From Pseudomonas putida (lineage in GTDB: Bacteria; Pseudomonadota; Gammaproteobacteria; Pseudomonadales; Pseudomonadaceae), in the NCBI RefSeq assembly GCF_028682635.1, contig NZ_JANHLK010000002.1, positions 310,001 to 374,000 on the forward strand: 64,000 nucleotides of DNA. The letters run 5' to 3'. The notes under the pieces were generated by a model. That model worked only from the letters and a program-made list of their open reading frames with translations. It had not been told where the DNA came from and did not search any database. Position numbers and translations under genes: made by a program. Each line of letters opens with the position of its first letter. Position 1 is the first letter of the stretch. Below, piece after piece: positions 34,867 to 44,285 of the stretch.

Positions 34867-34968
34867 AAAAGATCGCAGCCTGCGGCAGCTCCTACATGGA
34901 TCGATGTTCAATCGCGATATCGCGGTTGAAACCGATCCTGTAGGAGCTGCCGTAGGCTGCGATTTTTT
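34867..34968. repeat. REP-type inverted pair, class GATCGCAGCC (R9), with inner palindrome
   Basis: Outer arms 34867-34895 and 34940-34968, GTAGGAGC inward. The loop (34907-34930) is itself a near-perfect palindrome centred on CGCGATATCGCG with one mismatched pair. Convergent gap between the FabH-like gene and a porin. Confidence 0.85.
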
Positions 34969-35039
34969 TGCGCCAATAGAAACAGCCCAGCGTTGAAATA
35001 TCGGAGGATGATGGGGACCGATAGATCAACGCCAGGCTG

Positions 35040-35071
35040 TAAAAGGGGCTCAGGCATCCATGCCGGAGTCG
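35040..35071 (-). terminator. Possible terminator after porin
   Basis: On the leftward strand CTCCGGCATGGATGCCTGAG folds into a short stem and is followed by CCCCTTTTAC, 14 nt after the porin stop. The U-run is short, so confidence is low. Confidence 0.4.
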
Positions 35072-35084
35072 TGTAGCGGGGTCA

Positions 35085-36404
35085 TCAGAACTTCGCTTCG
35101 GCATCCAGTTGCAGGGTGTTGATGTCGGAGTCTTTCAGGTTGACGCTGGCGTTGGTGTAGTCGGAAGTCGCCATGAAGTACGTCGCACCCAGGGTGAAGT
35201 TCTTGTCCAGCTCGTAGCTGACTTTCAGCTTGCTGCCGCGCGAACCGGTGAAGCCGTTGGCGAAGTCGGAGTCGGTGAAGGCACCCACCACCGCGTTCTG
35301 CTGTATGTCGCGGTAGTTGTAGTCCAGGCCGAAGCCGTAGAGCTTGGTCTTGACCCCGGCCAGCCAGCCAGTGTCCTGATTGTTGCTGGCTTCGGCGTTG
35401 TGTACGTACTGGCCGTACAGCGACAGCGGCATTGGCAGGCCGCCGATGTCGATCTGGCTGAAACCTTCCCACAGGCGGAACTCTTCGCCCGGGCTGTTAC
35501 CGTTGACGGCCAGAGCGCATGGCGAGGTGGTGGCGGTGCAGGTGCTGTCTTCGTCGTTGTCGTAGTTGTAGAGGCTGCCGCCGACGGTCAATTTCAGGTT
35601 GTCGGTAATGGCGAAACGCGCACCCAGCTGGCCAGCGTACAGACGCAGGTCGTGCTTGAACTGCACGCCGTCGCCATCGACGTTGTCCTTGAGGGTGTAG
35701 TGACCGGCGCTGCCGAACAGTTCGGTATTGCCCAGCGGGTACTTGTAGGTCAGGGCCAGGCCTTCAGGGTTGATGTCGCTGTCCCAGATGATGTCGCCCA
35801 TGCTCACCCACGGTTGCAGCATCTTGCCGCCGATCACGTGCAGGTTCTTGATGGCGTCGGGGTGGTAGTCGACATAGCCCAGGTCCAGCCAGATCTGCTT
35901 CTTGTCGAAGTAGTTGTTCAGGTCCTGGTTGGTGGAGCGAGCGTCGTCGCTGCTGCCGGTGGCGATACGGATGCCGGTGTCCACTTGCGGGTTGATTTCG
36001 CTGAACGCACCCAGGCGGGCACGAATGCGCTGGCGGTCCTGGTCTTTGTTGTTGGAAACGCCGTCGTTGTGGACGTTTTCCTGACGGAAACGCACGTCGC
36101 CCTTGAATTGGGTCTTGGCCGCCCACGCCAGTTTCTGGTCGAAGGTGCTCAGCTCATTGGTTTTCTTCGCGGTGGCCGCGATCTGCTCGTTGGTCTCTTG
36201 CTGGGCCTGACGAGCGATTTGCTGGTCCTTCTGATCCCTTGCCAACTCGGCTTGCAATTCGCTGTACTGGGCGTTGGTAATCGAACCGTTAGCCCGGAGC
36301 ATGTCGAGCAGTTTGGCGTCGACTGCGGCGCTGGCCGGAACACTCATGGCCAGCAACAGGCCGCCACACAAGGCCGCCGCAGTTTTCGTGGAAGCAAGAC
36401 GCAT
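35085..36404 (-). CDS. Putative outer-membrane porin (Porin_5 type)
   Basis: 439 residues from the ATG at 36404. A signal peptide (TAAALCGGLLLAMSVPASA) precedes a short helical region (residues about 25-85, rich in QAELARDQKDQQIARQAQ, likely coiled coil), then a beta-barrel of repeating amphipathic strands ending in the terminal aromatic K-F expected of outer-membrane proteins. GGAG lies 6 nt upstream on the leftward strand. The solute is unknown. Confidence 0.82.
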   Translation of the reverse strand: MRLASTKTAAALCGGLLLAMSVPASAAVDAKLLDMLRANGSITNAQYSELQAELARDQKDQQIARQAQQETNEQIAATAKKTNELSTFDQKLAWAAKTQFKGDVRFRQENVHNDGVSNNKDQDRQRIRARLGAFSEINPQVDTGIRIATGSSDDARSTNQDLNNYFDKKQIWLDLGYVDYHPDAIKNLHVIGGKMLQPWVSMGDIIWDSDINPEGLALTYKYPLGNTELFGSAGHYTLKDNVDGDGVQFKHDLRLYAGQLGARFAITDNLKLTVGGSLYNYDNDEDSTCTATTSPCALAVNGNSPGEEFRLWEGFSQIDIGGLPMPLSLYGQYVHNAEASNNQDTGWLAGVKTKLYGFGLDYNYRDIQQNAVVGAFTDSDFANGFTGSRGSKLKVSYELDKNFTLGATYFMATSDYTNASVNLKDSDINTLQLDAEAKF

Positions 36405-36621
36405 ATCAATCTCCGAAGATGAGAGTGGATGGCTGGACCATCCTGGGCACAACCGACCATGGGGTGGACGGAAAACAGTGGCCGGATATAACCCGGCGCT
36501 CTAAAAACAGGCGCCAGTATCGCGATGGTTTATTACAGTGCAGTGGCAGAGTGATGGCATGTCTGTGACGATGTACAGTCGTTGCGAACCCTTGATCTAG
36601 AGCGCTGTCGTCGAAATGCCC

Positions 36622-36636
36622 GTGTGCAATGCACAC
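36622..36636. promoter_or_regulatory. Short perfect palindrome upstream of GNAT-like gene
   Basis: Arms GTGTGCA and TGCACAC around a single A, 50 nt before the ATG at 36687. A possible operator; the rest of the 282-base porin/GNAT divergent gap shows nothing I can name. Confidence 0.3.
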
Positions 36637-36686
36637 CGATAGGCGATACTCGCGAGGCTTTCACGCCATGAAGAGTGAGGATGGTG

Positions 36687-37811
36687 ATGCCGTTGCAACG
36701 CTTGCAAAGTCTGTCCGAAATCGACCCGCAAACCTGGGACGCGCTGGTACCCGAGAATCAACCATTCCTGCGTCACGGGTTTCTCGGCGCGCTGGAAGAC
36801 AGCGGCAGTGTCGGGCCCCATTCCGGCTGGCAGCCCGAGCATTTGCTGCACATGGAAGGGGATCGGCTGATCGCGGCATTGCCCAGCTACCGCAAATGGC
36901 ATTCCTATGGCGAGTACGTGTTCGACCACGCCTGGGCCGATGCCTGCGAACGCGCGGGCATCGATTACTACCCCAAGCTGCTGACGGCCGTGCCTTTCAG
37001 CCCGGTCAGCGGCCCGCGCTTGCTGGCGGCCCGGGTCGAAGACGGTTTCGAATTACTCAAGAGTCTGCCGGGCTATCTGGAGATCGAACAACTCTCCAGT
37101 GCCCACATCAACTTCAGCGACCCGTTCACCGACGCTGCACTGGCCGAACAACCGGGCTGGTTGCAGCGCATCGGCTGTCAGTATCACTGGCAGAACCGTG
37201 GTTATCGGGATTTTCAGGACTTTCTCGACGTCCTGAGTTCGCGCAAACGCAAGCAGATGCGCAAGGAACGCGAGCAAGTGGCGGGGCAGGGGATCGATTT
37301 CGAATGGCTCGAAGGCCGGGAATTGACCGAGTCGCAGTGGGATTTCGTCTACGCCTGCTACGCCAATACCTACGCGGTGCGTCGGCAAAGACCCTACCTG
37401 ACGCGGGCGTTTTTCAGTCTGCTGGCTGAGCGCATGCCGCAATCCATTCGCGTGGTATTGGCCAGGCAAGGGGCCCGTCCCGTGGCGATGGCGTTCAGCC
37501 TGATCGGCGGCGACAGTTTTTACGGGCGTTACTGGGGCTGCCTGGCGGAGTTCGATCGGCTGCACTTCGAGACGTGCTTTTATCAGGGGATGGACTACGC
37601 GATCGCCAATGGCTTTGCGCGTTTCGACGCCGGAGCCCAGGGTGAGCACAAGTTGATTCGCGGTTTCGAGCCGGTCATCACGCACTCCTGGCATTACTTG
37701 CGCCATCCGGGTTTGAAAGCAGCCGTGAAGGACTTTTTGCAGCAGGAACGGGTCGGGGTATTGGCCTACGCGGATGAGGCGAAGACCGCCTTGCCTTACC
37801 GGCAAGGCTGA
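36687..37811 (+). CDS. GNAT-fold protein, DUF482/peptidoglycan-bridge-like
   Basis: 374 residues. It matches the PF04339-type pattern: an N-terminal WDALVPENQPFLRHGFL block, the basic RKRKQMRKEREQV helix, then YCYANTY-like and GRYWGC blocks and FDAGAQGEHKLIRGFEP near the end. The fold is related to FemX/GNAT acyltransferases. Several starts are clustered (GTG 36675, ATG 36681, ATG 36687); I chose 36687 because GTGAGG lies 6 nt upstream. Substrate unknown; it stands alone, convergent with aqpZ. Confidence 0.8.
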   Translation: MPLQRLQSLSEIDPQTWDALVPENQPFLRHGFLGALEDSGSVGPHSGWQPEHLLHMEGDRLIAALPSYRKWHSYGEYVFDHAWADACERAGIDYYPKLLTAVPFSPVSGPRLLAARVEDGFELLKSLPGYLEIEQLSSAHINFSDPFTDAALAEQPGWLQRIGCQYHWQNRGYRDFQDFLDVLSSRKRKQMRKEREQVAGQGIDFEWLEGRELTESQWDFVYACYANTYAVRRQRPYLTRAFFSLLAERMPQSIRVVLARQGARPVAMAFSLIGGDSFYGRYWGCLAEFDRLHFETCFYQGMDYAIANGFARFDAGAQGEHKLIRGFEPVITHSWHYLRHPGLKAAVKDFLQQERVGVLAYADEAKTALPYRQG

Positions 37812-37829
37812 TCTTCGCGGTGCTGCCGG

Positions 37830-38528
37830 TCAGCTGCTTTCCTTGCCGAGAAAGCGATACAGCACGCCGCCGACGACCGCACCGAGCAGCGGCGCGACCC
37901 AGAACATCCACAACTGCTGGATCGCCCAGCCACCAACGATCAGCGCCGGGCCGGTGCTGCGTGCCGGGTTGACCGAGGTGTTGGTGACCGGGATCGAGAT
38001 CAGGTGGATCAGGGTCAGTGCCAGGCCAATGGCGATCGGCGCGAGCCCCGCTGGTGCGCGGTTGTCGGTGGCGCCAAGGATGATCAGGATGAACATGGCG
38101 GTCATCACCAGCTCACAGACAAATCCCGCCGCCATCGAGTAGCCGCCAGGGGAGTGTTCACCGAAGCCGTTGGACGCCAGGCCCGACGCCAGTTCGAAAC
38201 CGGGCTTGCCGCTGGCAATGAAGTACAGCAGGGCGGCGGCAATCACCGCGCCAAGCACCTGGGCGATGATGTAGGCCGGCAGTTCACTGGCCGGAAACCG
38301 TCCGCCGACCACCAGCCCCAGCGACACCGCCGGGTTGAGGTGACAACCGGAAATGTGGCCGATGGCGAATGCCATGGTCAGCACCGTCAGGCCAAACGCC
38401 AGGGAAACCCCGAGCAAACCGATGCCGACGTCCGGGAAAGCAGCGGCCAGCACCGCACTGCCGCAACCACCCAACACCAGCCAGAAGGTACCTACCAACT
38501 CTGTAGCGGAACGTTTGAACAGAGACAT
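37830..38528 (-). CDS. aqpZ: Aquaporin Z
   Basis: 232 residues, six membrane helices. The two pore-lining motifs are NPA at 65-67 (HLNPAVS) and NPAR at 187-190 ([10 protein letters not shown]), the Arg being the water-selectivity filter residue. AAGGA lies about 10 nt before the ATG at 38528. It moves water across the inner membrane. It is downstream of an ABC exporter but separated by a strong bidirectional terminator. Confidence 0.95.
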   Translation of the reverse strand: MSLFKRSATELVGTFWLVLGGCGSAVLAAAFPDVGIGLLGVSLAFGLTVLTMAFAIGHISGCHLNPAVSLGLVVGGRFPASELPAYIIAQVLGAVIAAALLYFIASGKPGFELASGLASNGFGEHSPGGYSMAAGFVCELVMTAMFILIILGATDNRAPAGLAPIAIGLALTLIHLISIPVTNTSVNPARSTGPALIVGGWAIQQLWMFWVAPLLGAVVGGVLYRFLGKESS

Positions 38529-38643
38529 GAGAGAGTGTCCTTTCGAGATTTTGCTGCCTTGTGCATCCAGCAGATGGACTGCAGAACCACCTCCAGAACC
38601 TTGGCTGAGTACAGCACTGTTTTTCCAAAGTTCCAGTGGGCAT

Positions 38644-38687
38644 AAAAAAACCGCCAGCGCCCGGGGTAGCGGGCGTGGCGGTTTTTT
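38644..38687. terminator. Bidirectional intrinsic terminator
   Basis: A-run 38644-38650, a stem of CCGCC and CGCCCG paired with CGGGCG and GGCGG (one bulge), and a T-run 38682-38687. It ends the leftward ABC gene and insulates aqpZ. Confidence 0.85.
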
Positions 38688-38701
38688 AGCGGGTGCAGGG
38701 C

Positions 38702-40534
38702 CTAATCGATCCCGACAAAACCCCCAGTCTGGTGTTGCCACAACCGCGCATACAAACCGCCATGGGCCAGCAATTCTGCGTGGCTGCCGGTTTCGGCGAT
38801 CCTGCCGTTTTCCAGCACCACCAGCCGGTCCATCCGGGCGATGGTCGAGAGCCGGTGGGCGATGGCGATCACGGTCTTGCCCTGCATCAGGGTTTCGAGG
38901 CTTTCCTGGATGGCCGCTTCGACCTCTGAATCCAGGGCCGACGTGGCCTCGTCCATGATCAGGATCGGCGCATCCTTGAGCAGTACGCGGGCGATGGCGA
39001 TGCGTTGGCGCTGGCCGCCGGAAAGCTTCACCCCGCGTTCCCCGACATGGGCATCGAAACCGCTGCGGCCTTCGGCGTCCGAGAGGGTGGGAATGAAACC
39101 GTCGGCCCGGGCCTTGTGCACCGCCTCCCAGAGTTCGGCGTCGGTGGCGTCGGGTTTGCCGTAAAGCAGGTTGTCGCGGATCGAACGATGCAGCAGGGAC
39201 GTGTCCTGGGTGATCATGCCGATGCGTTCGCGCAGGCTTTCCTGGCTGACGTCGGCGATGTTCTGGCCGTCGATGAGGATGCGCCCGCCCTCGACGTCGT
39301 AAAGACGCAGCAGCAGATTGACCAGGGTCGATTTGCCCGCGCCGGACGGACCGATCAGGCCGATCTTCTCGCCGGGTTTGATCGTCAGGTTGAGCCCGCC
39401 GATGATCCCGCTCCGCTTGCCGTAGTGGAAGTCCACGTTGTCGAAGCGTACTTCGCCACGGGCCACCGCCAGCGGTTTGGCCTGGTCACGGTCGGTGACG
39501 CTGACTGGCTGCGAGATGCTTTGCAAGCCGTCCTGGACCATGCCGATGTTTTCGAAGATGCCGGTGACCACCCACATGATCCAGCCGGACATGTTGACGA
39601 TGCGGATCACCAGCCCGGTGGCCAGGGCAATGGCGCCCACGCTGATCAGCGACTGCGTCCACAGCCACAAGGCCAGGCCTGTGGTGCCGACGATCAACAG
39701 GCCGTTCATGCTGGTGATGACCACGTCCATGCTGGTGACGACACGGCCGGCCAGTTGGGCTTTTTCGGTCTGCTCCTTGATCGCTTCGCGGGCGTACTGC
39801 TGCTCGAAATTGGTGTGGGCGAACAGCTTCAGGGTGGTGATGTTGGTGTAGCCGTCGACGATCCGCCCCATGAGTTTGGAGCGCGCATCGGAGGACACCA
39901 CCGAACGTTCCTTGACCCGTGGCACGAAGTAATAAAGGGCGCTGATGAAGGCGATGATCCAGGTCAGCAGCGGGATCATCAGGCGCCAGTCGGCTTCGGC
40001 GAACAGCACCAGGGAGCTGATGGCGTAGATCAGCACATGCCACAGCGCGTCCACCGCCTGCACGGCTGAATCGCGCAGGGAGTTGCCGGTCTGCATGATG
40101 CGTTGGGCGATGCGCCCGGCGAAGTCGTTCTGGAAAAAATTCAGGCTCTGCTTGAGCACGTAGCTGTGGTTCTGCCAGCGGATCAGGCTGGTCATGCTGG
40201 GGCTGAGGGTCTGGTGCACCAGCAGGTCATGCAGGCCGACGAACACCGGGCGCAACACCAGCGCCACCACCACCATCCAGGTCAGTTCAAGGCCGTGTTC
40301 CTTGAAAAAATCCGCGTTGGGCGTGCCCTGAGCCAGGTCGATGATGCGGCTCAGGTAGCTGAACAGCGCCACTTCGATCAATGCGCCGAACAGGCCGACG
40401 ATCAGCAGGGCGGCGAAACTCGGCCAGACTTGCTTGAGGTAGTAGGTATAGAACGGCAGGACCCGATCTGGCGGGGCGGCTGTCGGGGCGTCGCGGAATA
40501 CGTCGATCAGTTTTTCAAAGCGGCGATAAAGCAT
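38702..40534 (-). CDS. ABC transporter, fused permease and ATPase
   Basis: 610 residues. An N-terminal six-helix exporter domain (about 30-330) is followed by an ATPase with Walker A GPSGAGKS at 395-402, signature LSGGQ at 504-508 and Walker B ILIMDEA at 524-530. It acts as a homodimer in the inner membrane in lipid, drug or peptide export. The ribosome site is weak (GGGTG). No accessory subunit is next to it, so the cargo cannot be named. Confidence 0.9.
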   Translation of the reverse strand: MLYRRFEKLIDVFRDAPTAAPPDRVLPFYTYYLKQVWPSFAALLIVGLFGALIEVALFSYLSRIIDLAQGTPNADFFKEHGLELTWMVVVALVLRPVFVGLHDLLVHQTLSPSMTSLIRWQNHSYVLKQSLNFFQNDFAGRIAQRIMQTGNSLRDSAVQAVDALWHVLIYAISSLVLFAEADWRLMIPLLTWIIAFISALYYFVPRVKERSVVSSDARSKLMGRIVDGYTNITTLKLFAHTNFEQQYAREAIKEQTEKAQLAGRVVTSMDVVITSMNGLLIVGTTGLALWLWTQSLISVGAIALATGLVIRIVNMSGWIMWVVTGIFENIGMVQDGLQSISQPVSVTDRDQAKPLAVARGEVRFDNVDFHYGKRSGIIGGLNLTIKPGEKIGLIGPSGAGKSTLVNLLLRLYDVEGGRILIDGQNIADVSQESLRERIGMITQDTSLLHRSIRDNLLYGKPDATDAELWEAVHKARADGFIPTLSDAEGRSGFDAHVGERGVKLSGGQRQRIAIARVLLKDAPILIMDEATSALDSEVEAAIQESLETLMQGKTVIAIAHRLSTIARMDRLVVLENGRIAETGSHAELLAHGGLYARLWQHQTGGFVGID

Positions 40535-40577
40535 CGGTTATTCACCCGCGAACGGGCTCTCCTTCAACGGTTTGAGC

Positions 40578-40599
40578 GTTGCCGGCAGAAACCGGCAAC
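40578..40599 (-). terminator. Hairpin after PPIase gene
   Basis: Perfect 8-bp arms GTTGCCGG and CCGGCAAC around 6 nt, 28 nt beyond the stop of the leftward peptidylprolyl isomerase gene. No U-run follows, so it may be a 3'-end stabiliser. Confidence 0.45.
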
Positions 40600-40627
40600 G
40601 GCTCGGACATCCTTGTCCAGCTTGGTT

Positions 40628-41185
40628 TCAGTCGATGCGCTTGGCCGACTTGATGAACACCGGGTCTGCCGGCACATCCTTCATGCCGCTGCGTACGGTG
40701 GTTGGCGAATTGACGATGATGTCCACCACGTCCATACCCTTGACCACTTTGCCGAATACCGCGTAACCGTCACCCTGGTCGAGGAAATCGTTGTCCTTGA
40801 CGTTGATGAAGAACTGGCTGGTGGCCGAGTCAGGCACCGAGGTACGGGCCATGGACAGGGTGCCACGCACGTTGACCAGGCCGTTCTTGTGCTCGTTCTT
40901 GATCGGCGCCTTGGTTTCTTTCTGCTGCATCTGTTGAGTGAACCCGCCGCCCTGGACCATGAAGCCCGGAATCACGCGGTGGAAAATCGTGTTGTTGTAG
41001 AAGCCGCTGTCCACATACTCAAGGAAGTTCTTGGTACTGATCGGGGCCTTGACCGGGTCCAGTTCGATTTCGATCTGGCCGTTGGTGGTGTCCAGCAGAA
41101 CGTGCGGCGCCTTGGCAGGCGTTGCTGCCATCAGGTTGGCGGCAAACAGAACGGAGCCAGCGGCGAGGGCGATTTTTTTCAGCAT
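40628..41185 (-). CDS. Periplasmic peptidylprolyl cis-trans isomerase, cyclophilin type
   Basis: 185 residues. A signal peptide ([18 protein letters not shown]) is followed by a cyclophilin fold with active-site [20 protein letters not shown] and GYAVFGKVV. It resembles PpiA, which assists folding of exported proteins. It is 3 nt downstream of the alpha/beta-hydrolase gene and so is probably co-transcribed with it and the upstream lysR. Confidence 0.9.
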   Translation of the reverse strand: MLKKIALAAGSVLFAANLMAATPAKAPHVLLDTTNGQIEIELDPVKAPISTKNFLEYVDSGFYNNTIFHRVIPGFMVQGGGFTQQMQQKETKAPIKNEHKNGLVNVRGTLSMARTSVPDSATSQFFINVKDNDFLDQGDGYAVFGKVVKGMDVVDIIVNSPTTVRSGMKDVPADPVFIKSAKRID

Positions 41186-41188
41186 GGG

Positions 41189-41992
41189 TCAGTGATCCTG
41201 AGGGGTAGTGTCGACTGCGGCGAGAAACTCCAGCAGCGTCTGGTTGAAGCGTTCGGGCTGGTCTAGCGGGGTGGCGTGACGCGAATCGGCGATCACTGCC
41301 AGCCGAGCATTGGGCAGCAGTCTTACGTAGTTTTCCTTCAGCGCGACCGGCGTGTAGTCACGGTCAGCGCTGACGATGAGGGTTGGACAGGTGACCTTCG
41401 ACAGTCGTTCCTGAACCCCCCAGCCAACAATGGCATCGAAGCTGGCGAGATAAGCACGTTTGTCGTTTTTTGCCCAGCGATCGGCCATCTTTTGTCGCAA
41501 TTGGGCCTGCTCCGGCTTGGGAAACAATTTGCCGCCCAGGGCTTCGCCGATGGTGCGCAGGCTGAGCGCACGCATCAGGCTCCAGCGCTTGAACCACTGC
41601 CAGTAATCGTCGCGGCTGCGCAGCTTGACCTCGGGTGCGCTATTGACGATGCACAGGCTCTTGAGCAATTGCGGCTGGTCCACGCCCAATTGAAAGCCGA
41701 TCATGCCGCCCATGGACAACCCTACGTAGTGGGCCGGCCCCAGGTTCAGGTGCTCGATAAGCGCCACCAGGTCGGCGCTGAACCCCGCGATGCTATAACG
41801 CTCGCGGGGTTTGTCGGAGCGCCCGTGGCCGCGCACGTCCGGCACGATCACCCGGTAGCGGGCGGCCAGCGCCGGGATCTGTTCTTCCCAGTCCAGGGTG
41901 CTGGAACCCAGGCCGTGGACCAGCAGCAACGGCGTGCCGTGCCCATATTCCTCATAGTGCAGGTTGCAACCTTCGTGTTCGAAATAGGCCAT
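41189..41992 (-). CDS. Alpha/beta-hydrolase fold protein
   Basis: 267 residues. The oxyanion motif LLLVHGLGSS is near residue 25, nucleophile elbow GLSMGG near 92-97, and the later Asp (SADRDYTPV) and His (DSRHATPLD) complete the triad. It could be an esterase, lactonase or thioesterase; the sequence does not decide. It is 14 nt after lysR and 3 nt before the PPIase gene. Confidence 0.85.
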   Translation of the reverse strand: MAYFEHEGCNLHYEEYGHGTPLLLVHGLGSSTLDWEEQIPALAARYRVIVPDVRGHGRSDKPRERYSIAGFSADLVALIEHLNLGPAHYVGLSMGGMIGFQLGVDQPQLLKSLCIVNSAPEVKLRSRDDYWQWFKRWSLMRALSLRTIGEALGGKLFPKPEQAQLRQKMADRWAKNDKRAYLASFDAIVGWGVQERLSKVTCPTLIVSADRDYTPVALKENYVRLLPNARLAVIADSRHATPLDQPERFNQTLLEFLAAVDTTPQDH

Positions 41993-42006
41993 GCGTTACC
42001 TCCGTG

Positions 42007-42930
42007 TCAGGCTTGTTCTGGGGCGGCGAACGGTGCGTCCAGGGGGGCGGTGTCGAATGTGCGCAACAGCTCGATAAGAATCTGCGTCGCCGGGCCGAGC
42101 GGTTTGTCCTTGTTCGAATACAGGTAAAAACTCGGGTTACGGCTGCCGCCCTGGTCCAACGGTAGCAGCTTGAGCGTGCCTTCCTTGAGTTCCCGTTCGA
42201 TCATGTGCCTTGGCAACCAGGCAAATCCCAGGCCGCTGCCAACGAACGTGGCGGCGGTGGCCAGGCTACCGACGGTCCAGCGCTGTTCGGCACCGAGCCA
42301 GCCGACGTCCCGTGGCTGCTGGCGACCGGAGTCGCGGATGACCACTTGCAGCTGGCTTTCCAGATCCTGGAAATTCAGTTCGCGATTGAGCCGGTGCAGC
42401 GGGTGTTCCGGATGGGCGACCGCGACGAACTCGACGTCGCTCAACTCCGCGCCCAGGTAACCGGGAATGCTGAAACCGCTGATGGCCAGGTCGGCCACGC
42501 CTTCGAGCAGCACCTCTTCGACACCCGACAGCACCTCTTCGCGCAGGCGCACGCGGCAGCCACGGCTTTGCGGCATGAACGCGGTCAGCGCGCGGACCAG
42601 GCGGGCGCTCGGGTAGGCGGCATCGACCACCAGGCGCACTTCGGCTTCCCAGCCTTGCTCCATGTGATGGGCCAGGTCTTCGAGCTGGCTGGCCTGTTTC
42701 ACCAATTGGCGGGAACGGCGCAACAACACGCCGCCAGCCTCGGTGAGCACCGCCTTGCGACCGTCGATGCGCAGCAATGGCACGCCGAGCTGGTCCTGCA
42801 TGCGCGCGACGGTGTAGCTGACCGACGATTGCGAGCGATGCAGCGCTTCGGCGGCCTGGGCGAAGCCACCGTGGTCGACCACGGCCTGCAGCGTTCGCCA
42901 TTGATCAAGGGTCACGCGGGGCGCTTTCAT
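42007..42930 (-). CDS. LysR-family transcriptional regulator
   Basis: 307 residues with a helix-turn-helix FAQAAEALHRSQSSVSYTVA near residues 22-41 and the effector domain after it. It is divergent from a small secreted protein and two genes from azoR, and same-strand with the hydrolase and PPIase genes. Genes next to azoR of this kind often regulate it; which side it controls here is inference. Confidence 0.88.
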   Translation of the reverse strand: MKAPRVTLDQWRTLQAVVDHGGFAQAAEALHRSQSSVSYTVARMQDQLGVPLLRIDGRKAVLTEAGGVLLRRSRQLVKQASQLEDLAHHMEQGWEAEVRLVVDAAYPSARLVRALTAFMPQSRGCRVRLREEVLSGVEEVLLEGVADLAISGFSIPGYLGAELSDVEFVAVAHPEHPLHRLNRELNFQDLESQLQVVIRDSGRQQPRDVGWLGAEQRWTVGSLATAATFVGSGLGFAWLPRHMIERELKEGTLKLLPLDQGGSRNPSFYLYSNKDKPLGPATQILIELLRTFDTAPLDAPFAAPEQA

Positions 42931-42980
42931 GATGGGCTCCTATTGTCCTAAGCTGCGCAGTTCTTATTGGAGACTGCTGA

Positions 42981-43295
42981 ATGAAAAAAATCTGTTGTTT
43001 ATTACTGGCAATGTTGCCGTTGACTGCGTTTGCTTATCCGATCGATGTACAGAAAGAGCTCAATGGACTGAAAATCGACTACACCACCTACGCCTCCGAT
43101 TACGACATGGGTTCGATCACCGTGAACAACTACGGCGACACCGCTGCCGAATGTGCGGTGGTGTTTCGCAACGGTCCTGAATCGCCAAAGACCCGCAGGA
43201 TCAATCTCGACGCCGGCAAAAGCGCCGATCTTTCCGCCAAGTTCAACCGCAAGATCATCAAGCTGTACATCACCATGACCTGCAAGCCGAAATGA
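42981..43295 (+). CDS. Small periplasmic protein of unknown function
   Basis: 104 residues. A signal peptide (KKICCLLLAMLPLTAFA) precedes a mature part of about 87 residues with beta-strand pattern (GSITVNNYGDTAAECAVVF, then KIIKLYITMTCKPK) and two cysteines that could form a disulfide. Similar small Pseudomonas proteins are sometimes mislabelled as phosphoglycerate kinase; nothing here supports that. A GC-rich hairpin follows the stop. Confidence 0.8.
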   Translation: MKKICCLLLAMLPLTAFAYPIDVQKELNGLKIDYTTYASDYDMGSITVNNYGDTAAECAVVFRNGPESPKTRRINLDAGKSADLSAKFNRKIIKLYITMTCKPK

Positions 43296-43300
43296 CCTTC

Positions 43301-43331
43301 AGCGGAGCACGCCCATCGCTGATGCTCCGCT
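43301..43331 (+). terminator. Hairpin after small periplasmic gene
   Basis: Perfect 9-bp arms AGCGGAGCA and TGCTCCGCT with a 13-nt loop, 5 nt after the stop. The downstream U-run is weak (TATAAAC). Confidence 0.5.
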
Positions 43332-43445
43332 TATAAACGAAATTCTTGATCGGTTATAGCAGTTATTTGCGCTTTTTAATCGATATGACGCTGTTTAACC
43401 TTCACTCCATCGACCTACAGCATTCTCAGATGGAGGCTACAGCCC

Positions 43446-44045
43446 ATGTCCCGCGTTCTGATCATCGAAAGCAGTGCCCGTCAGCAAGACTCGGTTTCCC
43501 GTCAACTGACCCAGACCTTCATCGCCCAGTGGCAAGCCGCGCATCCGAAGGACCAGATCACCGTTCGTGACCTGGCCGTCAACCCGGTGCCACATCTGGA
43601 TATCAACCTGTTGGGCGGCTGGATGAAACCCGCCGATCAGCGCAGCGATATCGAGCAAGTATCCCTGGAACGCTCCAACCAGCTGACCGACGAGTTGCTC
43701 GCCGCCGACGTGCTGGTGATGGCCGCGCCGATGTACAACTTCGCCATTCCGAGCACGCTCAAGGCCTGGCTCGACCATGTGCTGCGTGCCGGCGTGACCT
43801 TCAAGTACACCGAAACCGGCCCGCAAGGCCTGCTCAGCGGCAAGCGCGCTTACGTACTGACCGCTCGCGGCGGGATCTACGCCGGCAGCACCGCGGATCA
43901 TCAGGAACCCTACCTGCGCCAGGTCATGGGCTTTATCGGCATCCACGACGTGACGTTCATCCACGCCGAAGGCATGAACCTGGGCGGCGACTTCCAGGAG
44001 AAAGGCCTGAACCAGGCGAACGCCAAGCTTTCCCAAGTGGCCTGA
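43446..44045 (+). CDS. azoR: FMN-dependent NADH-azoreductase
   Basis: 199 residues, flavodoxin-like. The FMN-binding stretches are MSRVLIIESSARQQDSVS at the N-terminus, APMYNFAIPSTLKAWLDH near 95-112 and TARGGIY near 140. It reduces azo and quinone compounds using NADH as a homodimer in the cytoplasm. GGAGG is 9 nt upstream of the ATG. Confidence 0.93.
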   Translation: MSRVLIIESSARQQDSVSRQLTQTFIAQWQAAHPKDQITVRDLAVNPVPHLDINLLGGWMKPADQRSDIEQVSLERSNQLTDELLAADVLVMAAPMYNFAIPSTLKAWLDHVLRAGVTFKYTETGPQGLLSGKRAYVLTARGGIYAGSTADHQEPYLRQVMGFIGIHDVTFIHAEGMNLGGDFQEKGLNQANAKLSQVA

Positions 44046-44155
44046 GTCGTTAATCGCCAGATAATCACCGGATGGTCTAGTGACCTGGCGCGTTACCCTT
44101 CAAGCCTGCACGCGCATCGAACCTCCCTTTGCACTTGTTGCTCCTGAGTGCTCTG

Positions 44156-44193
44156 GCCCGATTGAACGCTTTAGCGAGATCGGGCTTTTTTTT
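44156..44193 (+). terminator. Intrinsic terminator downstream of azoR
   Basis: GCCCGAT and ATCGGGC arms are separated by a 15-nt loop and followed by eight T residues (44186-44193). It lies 110 nt after azoR and 92 nt before the next gene. A short RNA ending here is possible but unproven. Confidence 0.7.
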
Positions 44194-44285
44194 GCCCAGG
44201 ATTTTGTGGGGTTTTTGTATCGTTTGACTGTTCGCGATCCCCGTCAAAAACCGCTATCTTCGCCGCCATTCAAAACGAGGCGAGC

